DNA from: Aquabacterium sp. OR-4
GTDB taxonomy: Bacteria; Pseudomonadota; Gammaproteobacteria; Burkholderiales; Burkholderiaceae_C
Reading direction: 5' to 3'
Length of the DNA: 64,000 nt
Assembly: GCF_025290835.2 (NCBI RefSeq)
Contig: NZ_JAOCQD020000001.1
Coordinates: 1,054,001-1,118,000, forward strand
The notes beneath the pieces are model-generated. The model was not told the DNA's origin. It did no database searches and worked only from the letters and a program-made list of their open reading frames with translations. The position numbers and the translations under genes were made by a program. This document shows, piece by piece, positions 18,221 to 27,724 of the stretch. Position 1 is the first letter of the stretch; the number at the start of each line of letters is the position of its first letter.

Positions 18221-18793
18221 ATGACCGCCGCCTTCGCTTCCAGCCCCTGGCCCGCGCCCTCTGCTCACAGGTCGGACAAGGGTTGGCGCTTTGCGCAGCA
18301 GCTGGAGGCGCCGGCAGGCTGGTGCTTCGATTTGAGACGCAATGTCTCGATTTCGCCGCGTCAACTGATCGCCGCCTACCTGTTGCTGTGCTCGGTTTCA
18401 CTGCTGGTCGCAGGGGGATTCTGGTGGCATGGTGTTGGGTTGGTGGTGGTTTTCACGGGCATTGAATTGGTGGCCGTCGGGGTGGCGATGCTGATGGTGG
18501 CGCGCCATGCCGGCGACCGCGAGACGGTCACGCTGAGCGGTCGCGAGGTGGCCGTCGAGCAGCGTGTCGGCCCCGGGGTCGAGCGCGTGACGTTCCGCGC
18601 CGAATGGTTGAGGGTGGAGCCAGCGGCCGAAGACGGCTCGCTGGTCGAGTTGTCCGGCGAAGGCCGCAGCGTGCGCATCGGGCGTCACGTGCGGCCTGAA
18701 CTGCGGGTGGAACTCGCACGGGAGCTGCGCCGCGCGCTGCGCCTGTTGCGCAGCACCGGCGATCGGGTTGTGGTTCACGAACAGCAGCAATGA
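18221..18793 (+). CDS. DUF2244 membrane protein opening the cox cluster
   Basis: About 190 residues. It matches the DUF2244 layout: WCFDLRRNVSISPRQLIAAYLLLCSVSLLVAG, a second helix VVVFTGIELVAVGVAMLMVARHAGDRE, then a beta-rich end with RVEPAAEDGSLVELSGEGRSVRIGRHVRPELRVELARELR. Function is unknown. In Burkholderiales it commonly precedes coxB (from memory). ATG at 18221 is preferred; an upstream frame start at 18080 adds a non-conserved segment overlapping the direct repeats. Its stop overlaps coxB by four bases. Confidence 0.85.
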   Translation: MTAAFASSPWPAPSAHRSDKGWRFAQQLEAPAGWCFDLRRNVSISPRQLIAAYLLLCSVSLLVAGGFWWHGVGLVVVFTGIELVAVGVAMLMVARHAGDRETVTLSGREVAVEQRVGPGVERVTFRAEWLRVEPAAEDGSLVELSGEGRSVRIGRHVRPELRVELARELRRALRLLRSTGDRVVVHEQQQ

Positions 18794-19968
18794 CAAAGAT
18801 GACGAAGAACACGAGGTGGCAACGGATCGGTCAAAGCCTGACCGGTCTGCTCGCGGCGGCAGCCGCGCAATCGGCGCTGGCCGTCAACAACCTGCCCGGC
18901 GGGCCGGCGGTGAACCAGCTCGATCTGCATCCGCCGATCACCAAGATCGCTGCCGAGGTGCAGACCCTGCACTACGGCCTGCTGGTCGTCTGCGCGGTGA
19001 TCTTCGTCGCGGTGTTCGGCGTGATGTTCTATTCGATCATCAAGCACCGCAAGTCGGTCGGCGCCAAGTCGGCGCACTTCCACGAGAGCGTGGCGGTCGA
19101 GATCGCCTGGACCATCGTGCCCTTCGTCATCGTCACGGCCATGGGCCTGGCGGCCACCAAGACCGTGGTGGCCATGAAGGACACCAGCAATGCCGACCTC
19201 ACCATCAAGGCCACCGGCTACCAGTGGAAATGGGGCTACGACTACCTGAAGGGCGAAGGCGAAGGCATCGGCTTCGTCTCCACGCTCGACGTCGCGCAGC
19301 GCCAGATGTCCGACGCCGGCAAGCCCGCCGGTGACGACTACCTGCTGAAGGTCGACAACCCGCTGGTGGTGCCGGTCAACAAGAAGATCCGCATCATCAC
19401 CACCGCCAACGACGTGATCCACGCCTGGATGGTGCCGGCCTTCGCGGTCAAGCAGGACGCCATCCCCGGCTTCGTGCGCGACACCTGGTTCCGCGCCGAG
19501 AAGGTGGGCGATTTTTATGGTCAGTGCGCCGAGCTGTGCGGCAAGGAGCACGCCTACATGCCCATCCACGTGAAGGTGCTGGCGCAGGCCGACTACGCCA
19601 AGTGGGTGGAAGGCAAGAAGAAGGAACTGGCCGCCAAGGCCGATGATCCGGCCAAGGTCTGGAAGCTCGAAGATCTGGTGACCCGTGGCGAGAAGGTCTA
19701 CAACGCCAACTGCGCGGTCTGCCACAAGCCCGACGGCAAGGGCGCCGGCCCGATCAAGGCGGTGGATGGTTCGGCCCTGGTGCTGGATGCCGACAAGGGC
19801 AAGCAGATCGCCGTGCTGCTGAACGGCCAGAACAATGGTGCGATGCCGGCCTGGAAGAGCCTGTCCGATACCGAGATCGCCGCCGTGATCACGTACACCA
19901 AGAACAGCTGGTCGAACAAGACCGGCCAGGTGGTGCAGCCGGCCGAGATCCTTGCCGCGCGCAAGTGA
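18790..19968 (+). CDS. coxB: Cytochrome c oxidase subunit II with fused cytochrome c domain
   Basis: 392 residues. Signal peptide (cut near ALA, residue 31), two helices (about 62-82 and 103-122), and the periplasmic CuA cupredoxin domain with ligands His211, Cys246, Cys250, His254 and Met257. A C-terminal cytochrome c domain has CAVCH (308-312) and axial Met352. Accepts electrons from cytochrome c and passes them via CuA to heme a. The fused heme domain marks a caa3-type layout. It overlaps the DUF2244 gene. Confidence 0.97.
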   Translation: MTKMTKNTRWQRIGQSLTGLLAAAAAQSALAVNNLPGGPAVNQLDLHPPITKIAAEVQTLHYGLLVVCAVIFVAVFGVMFYSIIKHRKSVGAKSAHFHESVAVEIAWTIVPFVIVTAMGLAATKTVVAMKDTSNADLTIKATGYQWKWGYDYLKGEGEGIGFVSTLDVAQRQMSDAGKPAGDDYLLKVDNPLVVPVNKKIRIITTANDVIHAWMVPAFAVKQDAIPGFVRDTWFRAEKVGDFYGQCAELCGKEHAYMPIHVKVLAQADYAKWVEGKKKELAAKADDPAKVWKLEDLVTRGEKVYNANCAVCHKPDGKGAGPIKAVDGSALVLDADKGKQIAVLLNGQNNGAMPAWKSLSDTEIAAVITYTKNSWSNKTGQVVQPAEILAARK

Positions 19969-20020
19969 TCCACCGCTCCCACCCTTTTTGCACCCGACTG
20001 CCAAGCAAAGGCCTCGCACC

Positions 20021-21646
20021 ATGAGCGCTGTCCTCGACCATCACGGCCACGCGGCCCACGATGACCACCACGACCACGGCCCGCTGCACGGCTGGCGCCG
20101 CTGGGTGTTCGCGACCAACCACAAGGACATCGGCACGATGTACCTGTTGTTCGCATTCGCCATGCTGATGATCGGCGGCGTGCTGGCGCTGTGCATCCGC
20201 GCCGAGCTGTTCCAGCCCGGCCTGCAGTACTTCAACCCCGAACTGTTCAACTCGTTCACCACGATGCACGGGCTGATCATGGTGTTCGGCGCCATCATGC
20301 CGGCCTTCGTGGGCTTCGCGAACTGGATGATCCCGCTGCAGATCGGCGCATCCGACATGGCGTTCGCGCGCATGAACAATTTCAGCTTCTGGCTGATGAT
20401 CCCGGCGGCCATCATGCTGGCCGGCTCGTTCTTCATGCCCGGTGGCGCGCCGGCCGCTGGCTGGACGCTCTATGCCCCGCTGACCCTGCAGATGGGCCCC
20501 AGCATGGACGCCGGCATCTTCGCGATGCACATCCTCGGCGCCAGCTCGATCATGGGCTCGATCAACATCATCGTCACCATCCTGAACATGCGCGCGCCGG
20601 GCATGACGCTGATGAAGATGCCGCTGTTCGCCTGGACCTGGCTGATCACCGCCTACCTGCTGATCGCGGTGATGCCGGTGCTGGCCGGTGCGATCACGAT
20701 GACGCTGACCGACCGCCATTTCGGCACCAGCTTCTTCACGCCCGCCGGCGGTGGCGACCCGATCATGTACCAGCACATCTTCTGGTTCTTCGGGCACCCC
20801 GAGGTCTACATCATGATCCTGCCGGCCTTCGGCATCGTCAGCGCCATCGTGCCGGCCTTCGCGCGCAAGCGCCTGTTCGGCTACACCTCGATGGTCTACG
20901 CCACGGCCTCGATCGCGATCCTGTCGTTCATCGTCTGGGCCCACCACATGTATGCCACCGGCATGCCCGTGACCGGCCAGCTGTTCTTCATGTACGCCAC
21001 GATGCTGATCGCCGTGCCCACGGGCGTGAAGATCTTCAACTGGATTGCCACCATGTGGCGTGGCTCGATGACCTTCGAGACCCCGATGCTGTGGTCAGTG
21101 GGCTTCATCTTCGTGTTCACGATGGGCGGCTTCACCGGCCTGATCCTGTCGATGGCACCGGTCGACATCCAGCTGCAGGACACCTACTACGTGGTGGCGC
21201 ACTTCCACTACGTGCTGGTGGCCGGCTCGCTGTTCGCGCTGTTTGCCGGCGTGTACTACTGGGGCCCGAAGTGGACCGGCGTGATGTACTCCGAATTCCG
21301 CGGCAAGCTGCACTTCTGGTGGTCGCTGATCGCGTTCAACGTCACCTTCTTCCCGATGCACTTCCTGGGTCTGGCCGGCATGCCGCGTCGTTATGCCGAC
21401 TACCCGATGCAGTTCACCGAGTTCAACCAGATCGCCAGCGTCGGCGCCTTCGCCTTCGGTCTGGCCCAGGTGTACTTCTTCCTGTTCGTCGTCGTGCCGA
21501 TGATGCGCGGCAAGGGCGAGAAGGCAGCGCAAAAGCCCTGGGAGGCCGCCGAAGGCCTGGAGTGGGAAGTGCCGTCGCCGGCGCCGTTCCACACCTTCGA
21601 GAACCCGCCCAAGCTCGACGCCAGCGCCACGCGCGTGCTGGGTTGA
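20021..21646 (+). CDS. coxA: Cytochrome c oxidase subunit I
   Basis: 541 residues with twelve helices. Heme a ligands His83 and His396, heme a3 ligand His394, CuB ligands His259, His308 and His309, and the cross-linked Tyr263 in GHPEVY are visible. The first 23 residues are unusually rich in His and Asp (seven or more His), which could hold copper during assembly. ATG at 20021 gives the usual start MSAVLDHHGH. Confidence 0.97.
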   Translation: MSAVLDHHGHAAHDDHHDHGPLHGWRRWVFATNHKDIGTMYLLFAFAMLMIGGVLALCIRAELFQPGLQYFNPELFNSFTTMHGLIMVFGAIMPAFVGFANWMIPLQIGASDMAFARMNNFSFWLMIPAAIMLAGSFFMPGGAPAAGWTLYAPLTLQMGPSMDAGIFAMHILGASSIMGSINIIVTILNMRAPGMTLMKMPLFAWTWLITAYLLIAVMPVLAGAITMTLTDRHFGTSFFTPAGGGDPIMYQHIFWFFGHPEVYIMILPAFGIVSAIVPAFARKRLFGYTSMVYATASIAILSFIVWAHHMYATGMPVTGQLFFMYATMLIAVPTGVKIFNWIATMWRGSMTFETPMLWSVGFIFVFTMGGFTGLILSMAPVDIQLQDTYYVVAHFHYVLVAGSLFALFAGVYYWGPKWTGVMYSEFRGKLHFWWSLIAFNVTFFPMHFLGLAGMPRRYADYPMQFTEFNQIASVGAFAFGLAQVYFFLFVVVPMMRGKGEKAAQKPWEAAEGLEWEVPSPAPFHTFENPPKLDASATRVLG

Positions 21647-21658
21647 TGCCGGGCTGAC

Positions 21659-21802
21659 ATGGCTGATTCGGCGGGCATGGCCAATCCGGCAGCGCAACAG
21701 CGCCAGCGCCGGGCCAATCTGAAGCTGGCCGTGGTGCTGGCCTCGGTGGCCCTGGTGTTCGGTGTGGGCTTCGTGACCAAGATCGTGCTGCTCGGTCGCT
21801 GA
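21659..21802 (+). CDS. Cytochrome oxidase small assembly protein
   Basis: 47 residues too short for most gene callers: a basic N-terminus (QRQRRANLK) and one helix (KLAVVLASVALVFGVGFVTKIVLL). It lies between coxA and ctaG, where Burkholderiales carry a small conserved membrane protein annotated as an oxidase assembly factor. Position, spacing (12 bases after coxA) and composition support it; biochemical role is not established. Confidence 0.8.
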   Translation: MADSAGMANPAAQQRQRRANLKLAVVLASVALVFGVGFVTKIVLLGR

Positions 21803-21833
21803 GCGACCGGCACGCCGCAACCCGCTCTGCCCG

Positions 21834-22457
21834 ATGGCTTTTGCGTCCATGCTCCAGCGCCTGCACCGGGACAACCGGCGCATGCTCGGCAAGCTGATGG
21901 TGGTGGCCCTGGCGATGTTCGGCTTCGGCTATGCGCTGGTGCCGATGTACCGCACGATCTGCGATGCCCTGGGCATCAATGTGCTGTCGGTCAGCGAGCG
22001 GGTCACCGGTGCCGGCCTGTCGGGCAATGCCGCACGCAAGGGCAATACCCAGGTCGATACCAGCCGCAAGGTGACCATCGAGTTCGATGCCAACGCCCGC
22101 GGGCCCTGGGATTTCAAGCCCGCGGTGCGCTCGGTGCAGGTTCATCCGGGCGAGCTGGCCACGGTGATGTACGAGTTCCGCAACAAGCAGGATCGCAGCA
22201 TGGCCGCGCAGGCCATTCCCAGCTATGCACCCATGCAGGCGGGCAGCCACTTCAACAAGCTCGAGTGCTTCTGCTTCAACGAGTACACGCTGGCGCCGGG
22301 CGAGAGCAAGCAGTGGCCGGTGGTGTTCTATGTCGATCCCAAGCTGCCGCGCGACGTGACCACCATCACCTTGTCGTACACCTTCTTCGAGGTGGCCGGC
22401 AAGCAGGTGGGCAAGAAGACGGCGCAGGCGCCGCTGGCGGTGGGAGCCGGCACATGA
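21834..22457 (+). CDS. ctaG: Cytochrome c oxidase assembly protein Cox11/CtaG
   Basis: 207 residues. One N-terminal helix (about 19-37), then a periplasmic immunoglobulin-like domain with the copper motif ECFCF (Cys145, Cys147). A third conserved Cys43 sits in YRTICDALG after the helix. It delivers copper to the CuB site of subunit I. It overlaps the DUF2970 gene by four bases. Confidence 0.96.
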   Translation: MAFASMLQRLHRDNRRMLGKLMVVALAMFGFGYALVPMYRTICDALGINVLSVSERVTGAGLSGNAARKGNTQVDTSRKVTIEFDANARGPWDFKPAVRSVQVHPGELATVMYEFRNKQDRSMAAQAIPSYAPMQAGSHFNKLECFCFNEYTLAPGESKQWPVVFYVDPKLPRDVTTITLSYTFFEVAGKQVGKKTAQAPLAVGAGT

Positions 22458-22684
22458 GCGACGAGCTGAAGCACGCCGCGCAGCGCCCGGGCTCGCTGTT
22501 GCAGACGATGCGCGCCGTGGCCTGGTCGTTCTTCGGCGTGCGGCGCTCGGCCGACCATGCGCAGGACGTCAGCCGGCTCAACCCGGTGCATGTGATTCTG
22601 GCCGGCATCGCGGGCGCGGCACTGTTCGTGCTGGCGCTGGTGCTGCTGGTCAAGTGGGTGGTGGCCAGCGGTGTGGCAAGCTGA
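22454..22684 (+). CDS. DUF2970 small membrane protein
   Basis: 76 residues. The conserved DUF2970 block LLQTMRAVAWSFFGVRRSADHAQDVSRLNPVHVILAGI is followed by a single C-terminal helix. Function unknown; the gene is regularly placed between ctaG and coxC. It starts with ATGA overlap to ctaG. Confidence 0.92.
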   Translation: MSDELKHAAQRPGSLLQTMRAVAWSFFGVRRSADHAQDVSRLNPVHVILAGIAGAALFVLALVLLVKWVVASGVAS

Positions 22685-22740
22685 TTGCGCACCGGTGCCG
22701 ATCCAACAATTTCTTTGAGGTTACGAGGAGAACACACAAG

Positions 22741-23625
22741 ATGTCCGCAGCGACGCCCAACGGGGTGACCCCGTACTACTTTGTGCCGGCACCGTCGGCG
22801 CATCCGGCCATGGCCGCCTTCGGCCTGTTCTTCGTGATCCTGGGCGCCGGCCAGTGGATCAACGGCGCTGACTGGGGCAAGTACTCGCTGGCCCTGGGCA
22901 TGGCGATCTGGCTGCGCACGCTGTTCGTGTGGTTCAAGGACGCCATCCACGAAAGCCAGTCCGGCCTGTACTCCAAGCGCATCGACGTGTCGTTCCGCTG
23001 GGCGATGAGCTGGTTCATCTTTTCGGAGGTGATGTTCTTTGCCGCGTTCTTCGGCGCGCTGTACTGGGCCCGCGCCCAAGCGCTGCCGATGCTGGGCAAC
23101 CTCGACCACCAGCTGCTGTGGCCCGACTTCAAGGCCATCTGGCCCAGCGCCGGTGGTGGCGTCACTGCCGCGCCGGGCGGCACGGTGGAGCCGTTCAACA
23201 CCATGGGCCCGTGGCCGATCCCCACCATCAACACCGCGATCCTGCTGACCTCGGGCCTCACGCTGACCATCGCGCACCATGCGCTGATCGCCGGCCAGCG
23301 CGCCAAGACCATCACCTGGATGTGGATCACCGTGCTGCTGGGCATCGTGTTCCTGGGCTTCCAGGGCTACGAGTACGTGCACGCCTACCGCGACCTGAAC
23401 CTGAAGCTGACCTCGGGCATCTTCGGCTCCACCTTCTTCATGCTCACCGGCTTCCACGGTTTCCACGTGTTCGTGGGCATGCTGATGCTGCTGTTCATCA
23501 CGCTGCGCCTGCAAAAGGGCCACTTCTCGGCTGACCGGCACTTCGGTTTCGAAGGCGCCGCCTGGTACTGGCACTTCGTCGACGTGGTGTGGCTGGGCCT
23601 GTACTTCCTGGTGTACTGGCTCTGA
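22741..23625 (+). CDS. coxC: Cytochrome c oxidase subunit III
   Basis: 294 residues with seven helices. Family blocks include PYYFVPAPSAHPAMAAFGLFFVILGAGQWING, MSWFIFSEVMFFAAFFGALYW (the conserved Glu), TSGLTLTIAHHAL, FQGYEYVHA, and the ending YWHFVDVVWLGLYFLVYWL. A strong ribosome site (AGGAG) precedes ATG 22741. It stabilises the oxidase and proton uptake. Confidence 0.97.
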   Translation: MSAATPNGVTPYYFVPAPSAHPAMAAFGLFFVILGAGQWINGADWGKYSLALGMAIWLRTLFVWFKDAIHESQSGLYSKRIDVSFRWAMSWFIFSEVMFFAAFFGALYWARAQALPMLGNLDHQLLWPDFKAIWPSAGGGVTAAPGGTVEPFNTMGPWPIPTINTAILLTSGLTLTIAHHALIAGQRAKTITWMWITVLLGIVFLGFQGYEYVHAYRDLNLKLTSGIFGSTFFMLTGFHGFHVFVGMLMLLFITLRLQKGHFSADRHFGFEGAAWYWHFVDVVWLGLYFLVYWL

Positions 23626-23663
23626 GCCCGCGGGCCGGCCATGGGTCGGCCCCTTGAACCGAG

Positions 23664-23693
23664 GACGCCGCCGCTGTGCGGCGTCTTGCTTTT
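23664..23693 (+). terminator. Rho-independent terminator after coxC
   Basis: Arms GACGCCGC (23664-23671) and GCGGCGTC (23678-23685), six-base loop, followed by TTGCTTTT. Lies 38 bases after the coxC stop and would end the structural-gene transcript before the assembly genes. Confidence 0.75.
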
Positions 23694-23705
23694 GGGCCGG
23701 TCGCC

Positions 23706-23933
23706 TCAGCGCGCCAGCGGCAGCCCGGAGGGCTGGATCCAGCCCATCCACCATCCCAGCAGGATGAACAGGAACAAGGCGATCGACAAACCCACCCGCA
23801 GTGCCAGGGCGCGCGCCATGCGCGCGTTGCGCTGGGCGGGGGCGTCGGCACGGCCGCCGCGCAGCATGAACAGCCCGGCGCTGGCCAGGGCCACCAGCAC
23901 GAGCACCAATACGATCACGATCACGGTTTTCAT
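23706..23933 (-). CDS. DUF2909 twin-transmembrane protein
   Basis: 75 residues with two helices (about 3-22 and 46-66) and the short Arg-rich linker RNARMARALALRVG. It matches the twin TM protein family found next to cox genes. It is encoded on the opposite strand between coxC and surf1. It may share the 24-base divergent gap with surf1. Function unknown. Confidence 0.8.
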   Translation of the reverse strand: MKTVIVIVLVLVLVALASAGLFMLRGGRADAPAQRNARMARALALRVGLSIALFLFILLGWWMGWIQPSGLPLAR

Positions 23934-23957
23934 TGCCGCGGATTATCGGTGCCGCCC

Positions 23958-24731
23958 ATGCGCCTGCTGAACCGGGGGCCATGGCTGGTGCTGCTGGCCG
24001 CGTTGCTGGCGGCGGCGCTGACCGCGCGGCTGGGCGTCTGGCAGCTCGATCGCGCGGGGCAGAAGCTGGCGCTCCAGGCCCGCATCGATGGCCGCGCCGC
24101 CATGCCGCCGCTGCCCGCGGCCGAGCTGGCGCGCAGCGCCGCCACAGCCGGCGAGCAGCACTATCGCCACACGCTGCTGCGCGGCCAGTGGCTGGCCCGG
24201 CACACGGTGTTTCTGGACAACCGGCAGATGAACGGCCGGCCGGGTTTTTATGTGCTGACGCCGCTGCTGCTGGCCGATGGCGACGCGGTGCTGGTGCAGC
24301 GCGGCTGGGTGCCGCGCCACCCGCATGACCGCAGCGCCTTGCCGCCGCTGGCCACGCCGGCCGGCCCGGTGCTGGTGGCCGGTCGCATCGCCCCGCCGCC
24401 GGCCAAGCTGTTCGAGCTGGGTGCGGCCGACAGCGGGCGCATCCGGCAAAATGTCGACCTGGATGCCTTCGCGCGTGAAGCGGGCATCGCGCTGCGGCCC
24501 CTGTCGCTGCAGCAGACCGAAGCCGGGCCAGCCTGGGGCGCGCCGGCCAGCTCTTCAAGCCATTCTTCCACCCCCTCGTCTGCCGCCAACGACGGCCTGC
24601 TGCGCCAGTGGCCGGTGGTGGCGGTGGATGTGGGCAAGCACCACGGTTATGCCTTTCAGTGGTTTGCGCTCTGCGCATTGATCACCGGCCTGTATGTCTG
24701 GTTCCAAATCCTCCGACCCCGTCGCCGCTAA
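23958..24731 (+). CDS. SURF1-family oxidase assembly protein
   Basis: 257 residues with helices at each end (about 8-25 and 232-250) around a periplasmic domain. SURF1 signatures: LGVWQLDRAGQKLALQARI, HTVFLDNRQMNGRPGFYVLTPLL, VLVQRGWVPR, and the final HHGYAFQWFALCALITGLYVWF. It aids heme a insertion into subunit I. A low-complexity Ser-rich insert (ASSSSHSSTPSSAA) precedes the last helix. It overlaps the next gene by 38 bases. Confidence 0.92.
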   Translation: MRLLNRGPWLVLLAALLAAALTARLGVWQLDRAGQKLALQARIDGRAAMPPLPAAELARSAATAGEQHYRHTLLRGQWLARHTVFLDNRQMNGRPGFYVLTPLLLADGDAVLVQRGWVPRHPHDRSALPPLATPAGPVLVAGRIAPPPAKLFELGAADSGRIRQNVDLDAFAREAGIALRPLSLQQTEAGPAWGAPASSSSHSSTPSSAANDGLLRQWPVVAVDVGKHHGYAFQWFALCALITGLYVWFQILRPRRR

Positions 24732-25515
24732 GGCCGCCATCCCGCACCCCAACGCCCCGCGCGACGAGCCGCTGGGCCTGGTGGTGCATTCGCTGCCGTC
24801 ACCGGGCGACGCCGTGGCGCGCCAGCAAAGCCTGGGCCGCTGGAAGATGCTGATGGTGCTGGCGGTGTGCGCCTCGCCGGTCATCGCCAGCTACTTTGCC
24901 TACTACGTGGTCAAGCCCTCGGGCAGTGCCTATGGCGCGCTGATCACGCCGCCGCTGCCGATGCCGGCGGTGACGGGCCAAGGCCCGGATGGCCAGCCGC
25001 AGGCGCTGCGCGCGCTGGCCGGCCAATGGCTATTGGTGGTGGTGGACGGCGGCGCCTGCGCCCCGGCCTGCGAGAAGCGTCTGTTCATGCAGCGCCAGCT
25101 GCGCGAGATGACGGGCCGCGAGCGTGATCGCATCGACAAGCTGTGGCTGGTGATCGACGACGCGCCGGTGGCCGCCCCCCTGCGCCAGGCCCTCGAGGCC
25201 AGGCCCGGCGTGACCCTGCTGCGCCTGCCGCGCGCCACGGTGTCGGCCTGGCTGAAGCCGGCGCCGGGCCAGGCGCTGGAAGACCACCTCTACATCGTCG
25301 ACCCGCAGGGCCAGTGGATGATGCGCCAGCCGGTGGATGCCGATCCGGCCAAGGTCAAGCGCGACATCGACCGCCTGCTGCGTGCGTCGGCCAGCTGGGA
25401 CAAGCCCGGCCGCCAGGCGCTGATCGATTCGGCGCCCGCGGCCCTGGCTCCGGCGGCCACGGCATCAGCCCCCACGGCCCCGGCGGCCCCGGCGCCGACG
25501 GCCTCGCGCCCCTGA
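24694..25515 (+). CDS. Membrane-anchored SCO-like thioredoxin-fold protein
   Basis: 273 residues. One helix (about 52-72), a thioredoxin-like domain with CAPAC (Cys122, Cys126), and DHLYIVDPQGQWMM with His198. The CxxxC plus downstream His matches the copper ligand set of SCO proteins, although overall similarity is low. The C-terminus is a Pro/Ala/Thr-rich tail. It sits between surf1 and ctaA, where Burkholderiales usually carry an unnamed membrane protein. A copper or thiol role in CuA maturation is inferred. Confidence 0.75.
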   Translation: MSGSKSSDPVAAKAAIPHPNAPRDEPLGLVVHSLPSPGDAVARQQSLGRWKMLMVLAVCASPVIASYFAYYVVKPSGSAYGALITPPLPMPAVTGQGPDGQPQALRALAGQWLLVVVDGGACAPACEKRLFMQRQLREMTGRERDRIDKLWLVIDDAPVAAPLRQALEARPGVTLLRLPRATVSAWLKPAPGQALEDHLYIVDPQGQWMMRQPVDADPAKVKRDIDRLLRASASWDKPGRQALIDSAPAALAPAATASAPTAPAAPAPTASRP

Positions 25516-25614
25516 GCCGCCTGCCGTGTCGCCGTTTGCCGCCCTGACCGCCTTGACCGCCCCGATGCGTTCGCGCCGTCGCGCCGTCCACGCCAACCCG
25601 CCTTGCCCGATGCC

Positions 25615-26790
25615 ATGAGCGCGAGTGCCGTCGACCTGTCACCGCTGCTGCGCCTGGCCCTGCTGGCCGGCGTGGGTGCCCTGTTGCCGCTGTCGTGGTG
25701 GTGGCTGCGCCAGCGCGGCGCGCCGGTGCGCCAGCGCCTGGCGGCGCTGACCGCGCTGACGCTGTTTCTCACCTTCGACCTGATCGTCTTCGGTGCCTTC
25801 ACCCGCCTGACCGACTCAGGCCTGGGTTGCCCCGACTGGCCGGGCTGCTACGGCGAGGCCTCGCCGCTGGCCGCCCAGGCCGACATCCAGGCCGCGCAAA
25901 CCGCGCTGCCCAGCGGGCCGGTGACCTTTGCCAAGGCCTGGATCGAGATGATCCACCGCTATCTGGCCATGGTGGTGGGGGTGCTGATCCTGGTGGCCAC
26001 GGCCGCCAGCTGGCGTGCCCGCCAGGCCTTGCCGCACTCGCCCTGGTGGTCGGTGGCCACGCTGGTGTGGGTGATCGTGCAGGGTCTGTTCGGCAAGTAC
26101 ACGGTCACGCTCAAGCTGTATCCGGCCGTGGTCACCCTGCACCTGCTGGGCGCCATGCTGCTGCTGCTGATGCTGGTGCTGCAGCACGAGTCCTTGCGCC
26201 AGCGGCCATGGCCGGCGGCGCCGCAGGGCGGCGGCCGTGACCGCGTGACGCCGTGGGTGGTGGGCGCCGTGCTGGCCCTGGTGATGCTGCAGATCGCGCT
26301 GGGCGGCTGGGTCAGCACCAATTACGCGGTGATGGCCTGCAGCGGCTTTCCCACCTGCAACGGCCAGTGGTGGCCGGCCATGGACGCCGGCCACGGCTTC
26401 ACGCTGCTGCGCGAGCTGGGTCGCGCCGGGCATGGCGGATTTCTGCCCTTCGAGGCGCTGGTGGCCATCCACATGGCGCATCGCGGCTTTGCCCTGCTGG
26501 TGTTCGCCGCCTTGCTGGCGCTGGCCTGGGCGCTGCACCGCCAGGGCCAGGCCACGGCCCGCCGCCATGCGCTGGCCCTGCTGGGCCTGGCGCTGCTGCA
26601 GGCCGCCAGCGGCCTGTCCAACGTGGTGCTGGGCTGGCCGATTGCCGGCGCCCTGGCCCACAGTGGCGGCGCTGCCGCCCTGGTGGGGGTGCTGGCCTCG
26701 CTGCTGGCGCGGCTGCAACTGGCCGCCACCGCACCGTCCCTGTCCCTGTCCCTGATCCGTTCCGGCCGCGAGCGGCTGGGCGCCGCCTGA
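25615..26790 (+). CDS. ctaA: Heme A synthase (COX15/CtaA)
   Basis: 391 residues with eight helices. It oxidises the C8 methyl of heme O to give heme A. Heme-ligand histidines lie in [21 protein letters not shown] and [12 protein letters not shown]; the first loop has the conserved cysteine region [17 protein letters not shown] at 25615 is preferred to a TTG at 25603. It is directly upstream of ctaB. Confidence 0.94.
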   Translation: MSASAVDLSPLLRLALLAGVGALLPLSWWWLRQRGAPVRQRLAALTALTLFLTFDLIVFGAFTRLTDSGLGCPDWPGCYGEASPLAAQADIQAAQTALPSGPVTFAKAWIEMIHRYLAMVVGVLILVATAASWRARQALPHSPWWSVATLVWVIVQGLFGKYTVTLKLYPAVVTLHLLGAMLLLLMLVLQHESLRQRPWPAAPQGGGRDRVTPWVVGAVLALVMLQIALGGWVSTNYAVMACSGFPTCNGQWWPAMDAGHGFTLLRELGRAGHGGFLPFEALVAIHMAHRGFALLVFAALLALAWALHRQGQATARRHALALLGLALLQAASGLSNVVLGWPIAGALAHSGGAAALVGVLASLLARLQLAATAPSLSLSLIRSGRERLGAA

Positions 26791-26815
26791 TCTGCCTGCG
26801 AGAAGCGAATCGCCG

Positions 26816-27724
26816 ATGTCCTCGACGTCCTCCCTCCCCACCCCCGCGCCGGCATCGGTGTGGCGCCAGTACTGGGCGCTGACCAAGCCGCGCGTGGTGC
26901 AGCTGATCGTCTTTTGCGCCGTCATCGGCATGCTGCTGGCCGAGCCCGGCATGCCGCGCCTGGGCCTGGCCGTGCCGGCCGCGCTGGGCATCTGGCTGGT
27001 GGCCAGTGCGGCGGCGGCCTTCAACTGCCTGGTCGAGCAGGCCATCGACCGCAAGATGGCGCGCACCGCCTGGCGGCCCACGGCCAAGGGTGAGCTGGGC
27101 AATGCCCAGGCGCTCAGCTTCTCGGTGCTGCTGTGCACCGCCGGCAGCGCGCTGCTGTACTGGTGGGTGAACCCGCTGACCATGTGGCTCACCTTTGCCA
27201 CCTTCGTGGGCTACGCGGTGGTCTACACCGTGGTGCTCAAGCCGATGACGCCGCAGAACATCGTCATCGGCGGCGCCTCGGGCGCCATGCCGCCGGTGCT
27301 GGGCTGGGCCGCGATGCGCGACGATGTCGGCCCCGAGGCGGTGGTGATGTGCCTGATCATCTTCCTGTGGACGCCGCCGCACTTCTGGGCGCTGGCGCTG
27401 TACCGGGTGGACGACTACCGCCGCGCCGGCCTGCCGATGCTGCCGGTCACCCACGGCTCCGACTTCACCCGGCTGAACGTGCTGCTGTACACGCTGGTGC
27501 TGTTTGCTGCCACGCTGCTGCCCTTTGTGATCCGCATGAGCGGCTGGCTTTACCTGGTGGCGGCGGTGCTGCTGGGGGGCTGGTTCATCGCTTACGGCAT
27601 CATGCTGTGGCGCAGCTACAGCGAGGCGCTGGCGCGCAAGACCTTCCGCTTCTCCATCCTCTACCTGTCGCTGCTGTTCGCCGCGCTGCTGGTGGATCAC
27701 TACCTGATGCCATGGCTGTCCTGA
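26816..27724 (+). CDS. ctaB: Protoheme IX farnesyltransferase (heme O synthase)
   Basis: 302 residues, UbiA superfamily with about nine helices. The two Asp-rich sites appear as [19 protein letters not shown] and [47 protein letters not shown] and [12 protein letters not shown] are family signatures. It farnesylates heme B to heme O for CtaA. The stop overlaps the SCO gene by 13 bases. Confidence 0.96.
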   Translation: MSSTSSLPTPAPASVWRQYWALTKPRVVQLIVFCAVIGMLLAEPGMPRLGLAVPAALGIWLVASAAAAFNCLVEQAIDRKMARTAWRPTAKGELGNAQALSFSVLLCTAGSALLYWWVNPLTMWLTFATFVGYAVVYTVVLKPMTPQNIVIGGASGAMPPVLGWAAMRDDVGPEAVVMCLIIFLWTPPHFWALALYRVDDYRRAGLPMLPVTHGSDFTRLNVLLYTLVLFAATLLPFVIRMSGWLYLVAAVLLGGWFIAYGIMLWRSYSEALARKTFRFSILYLSLLFAALLVDHYLMPWLS

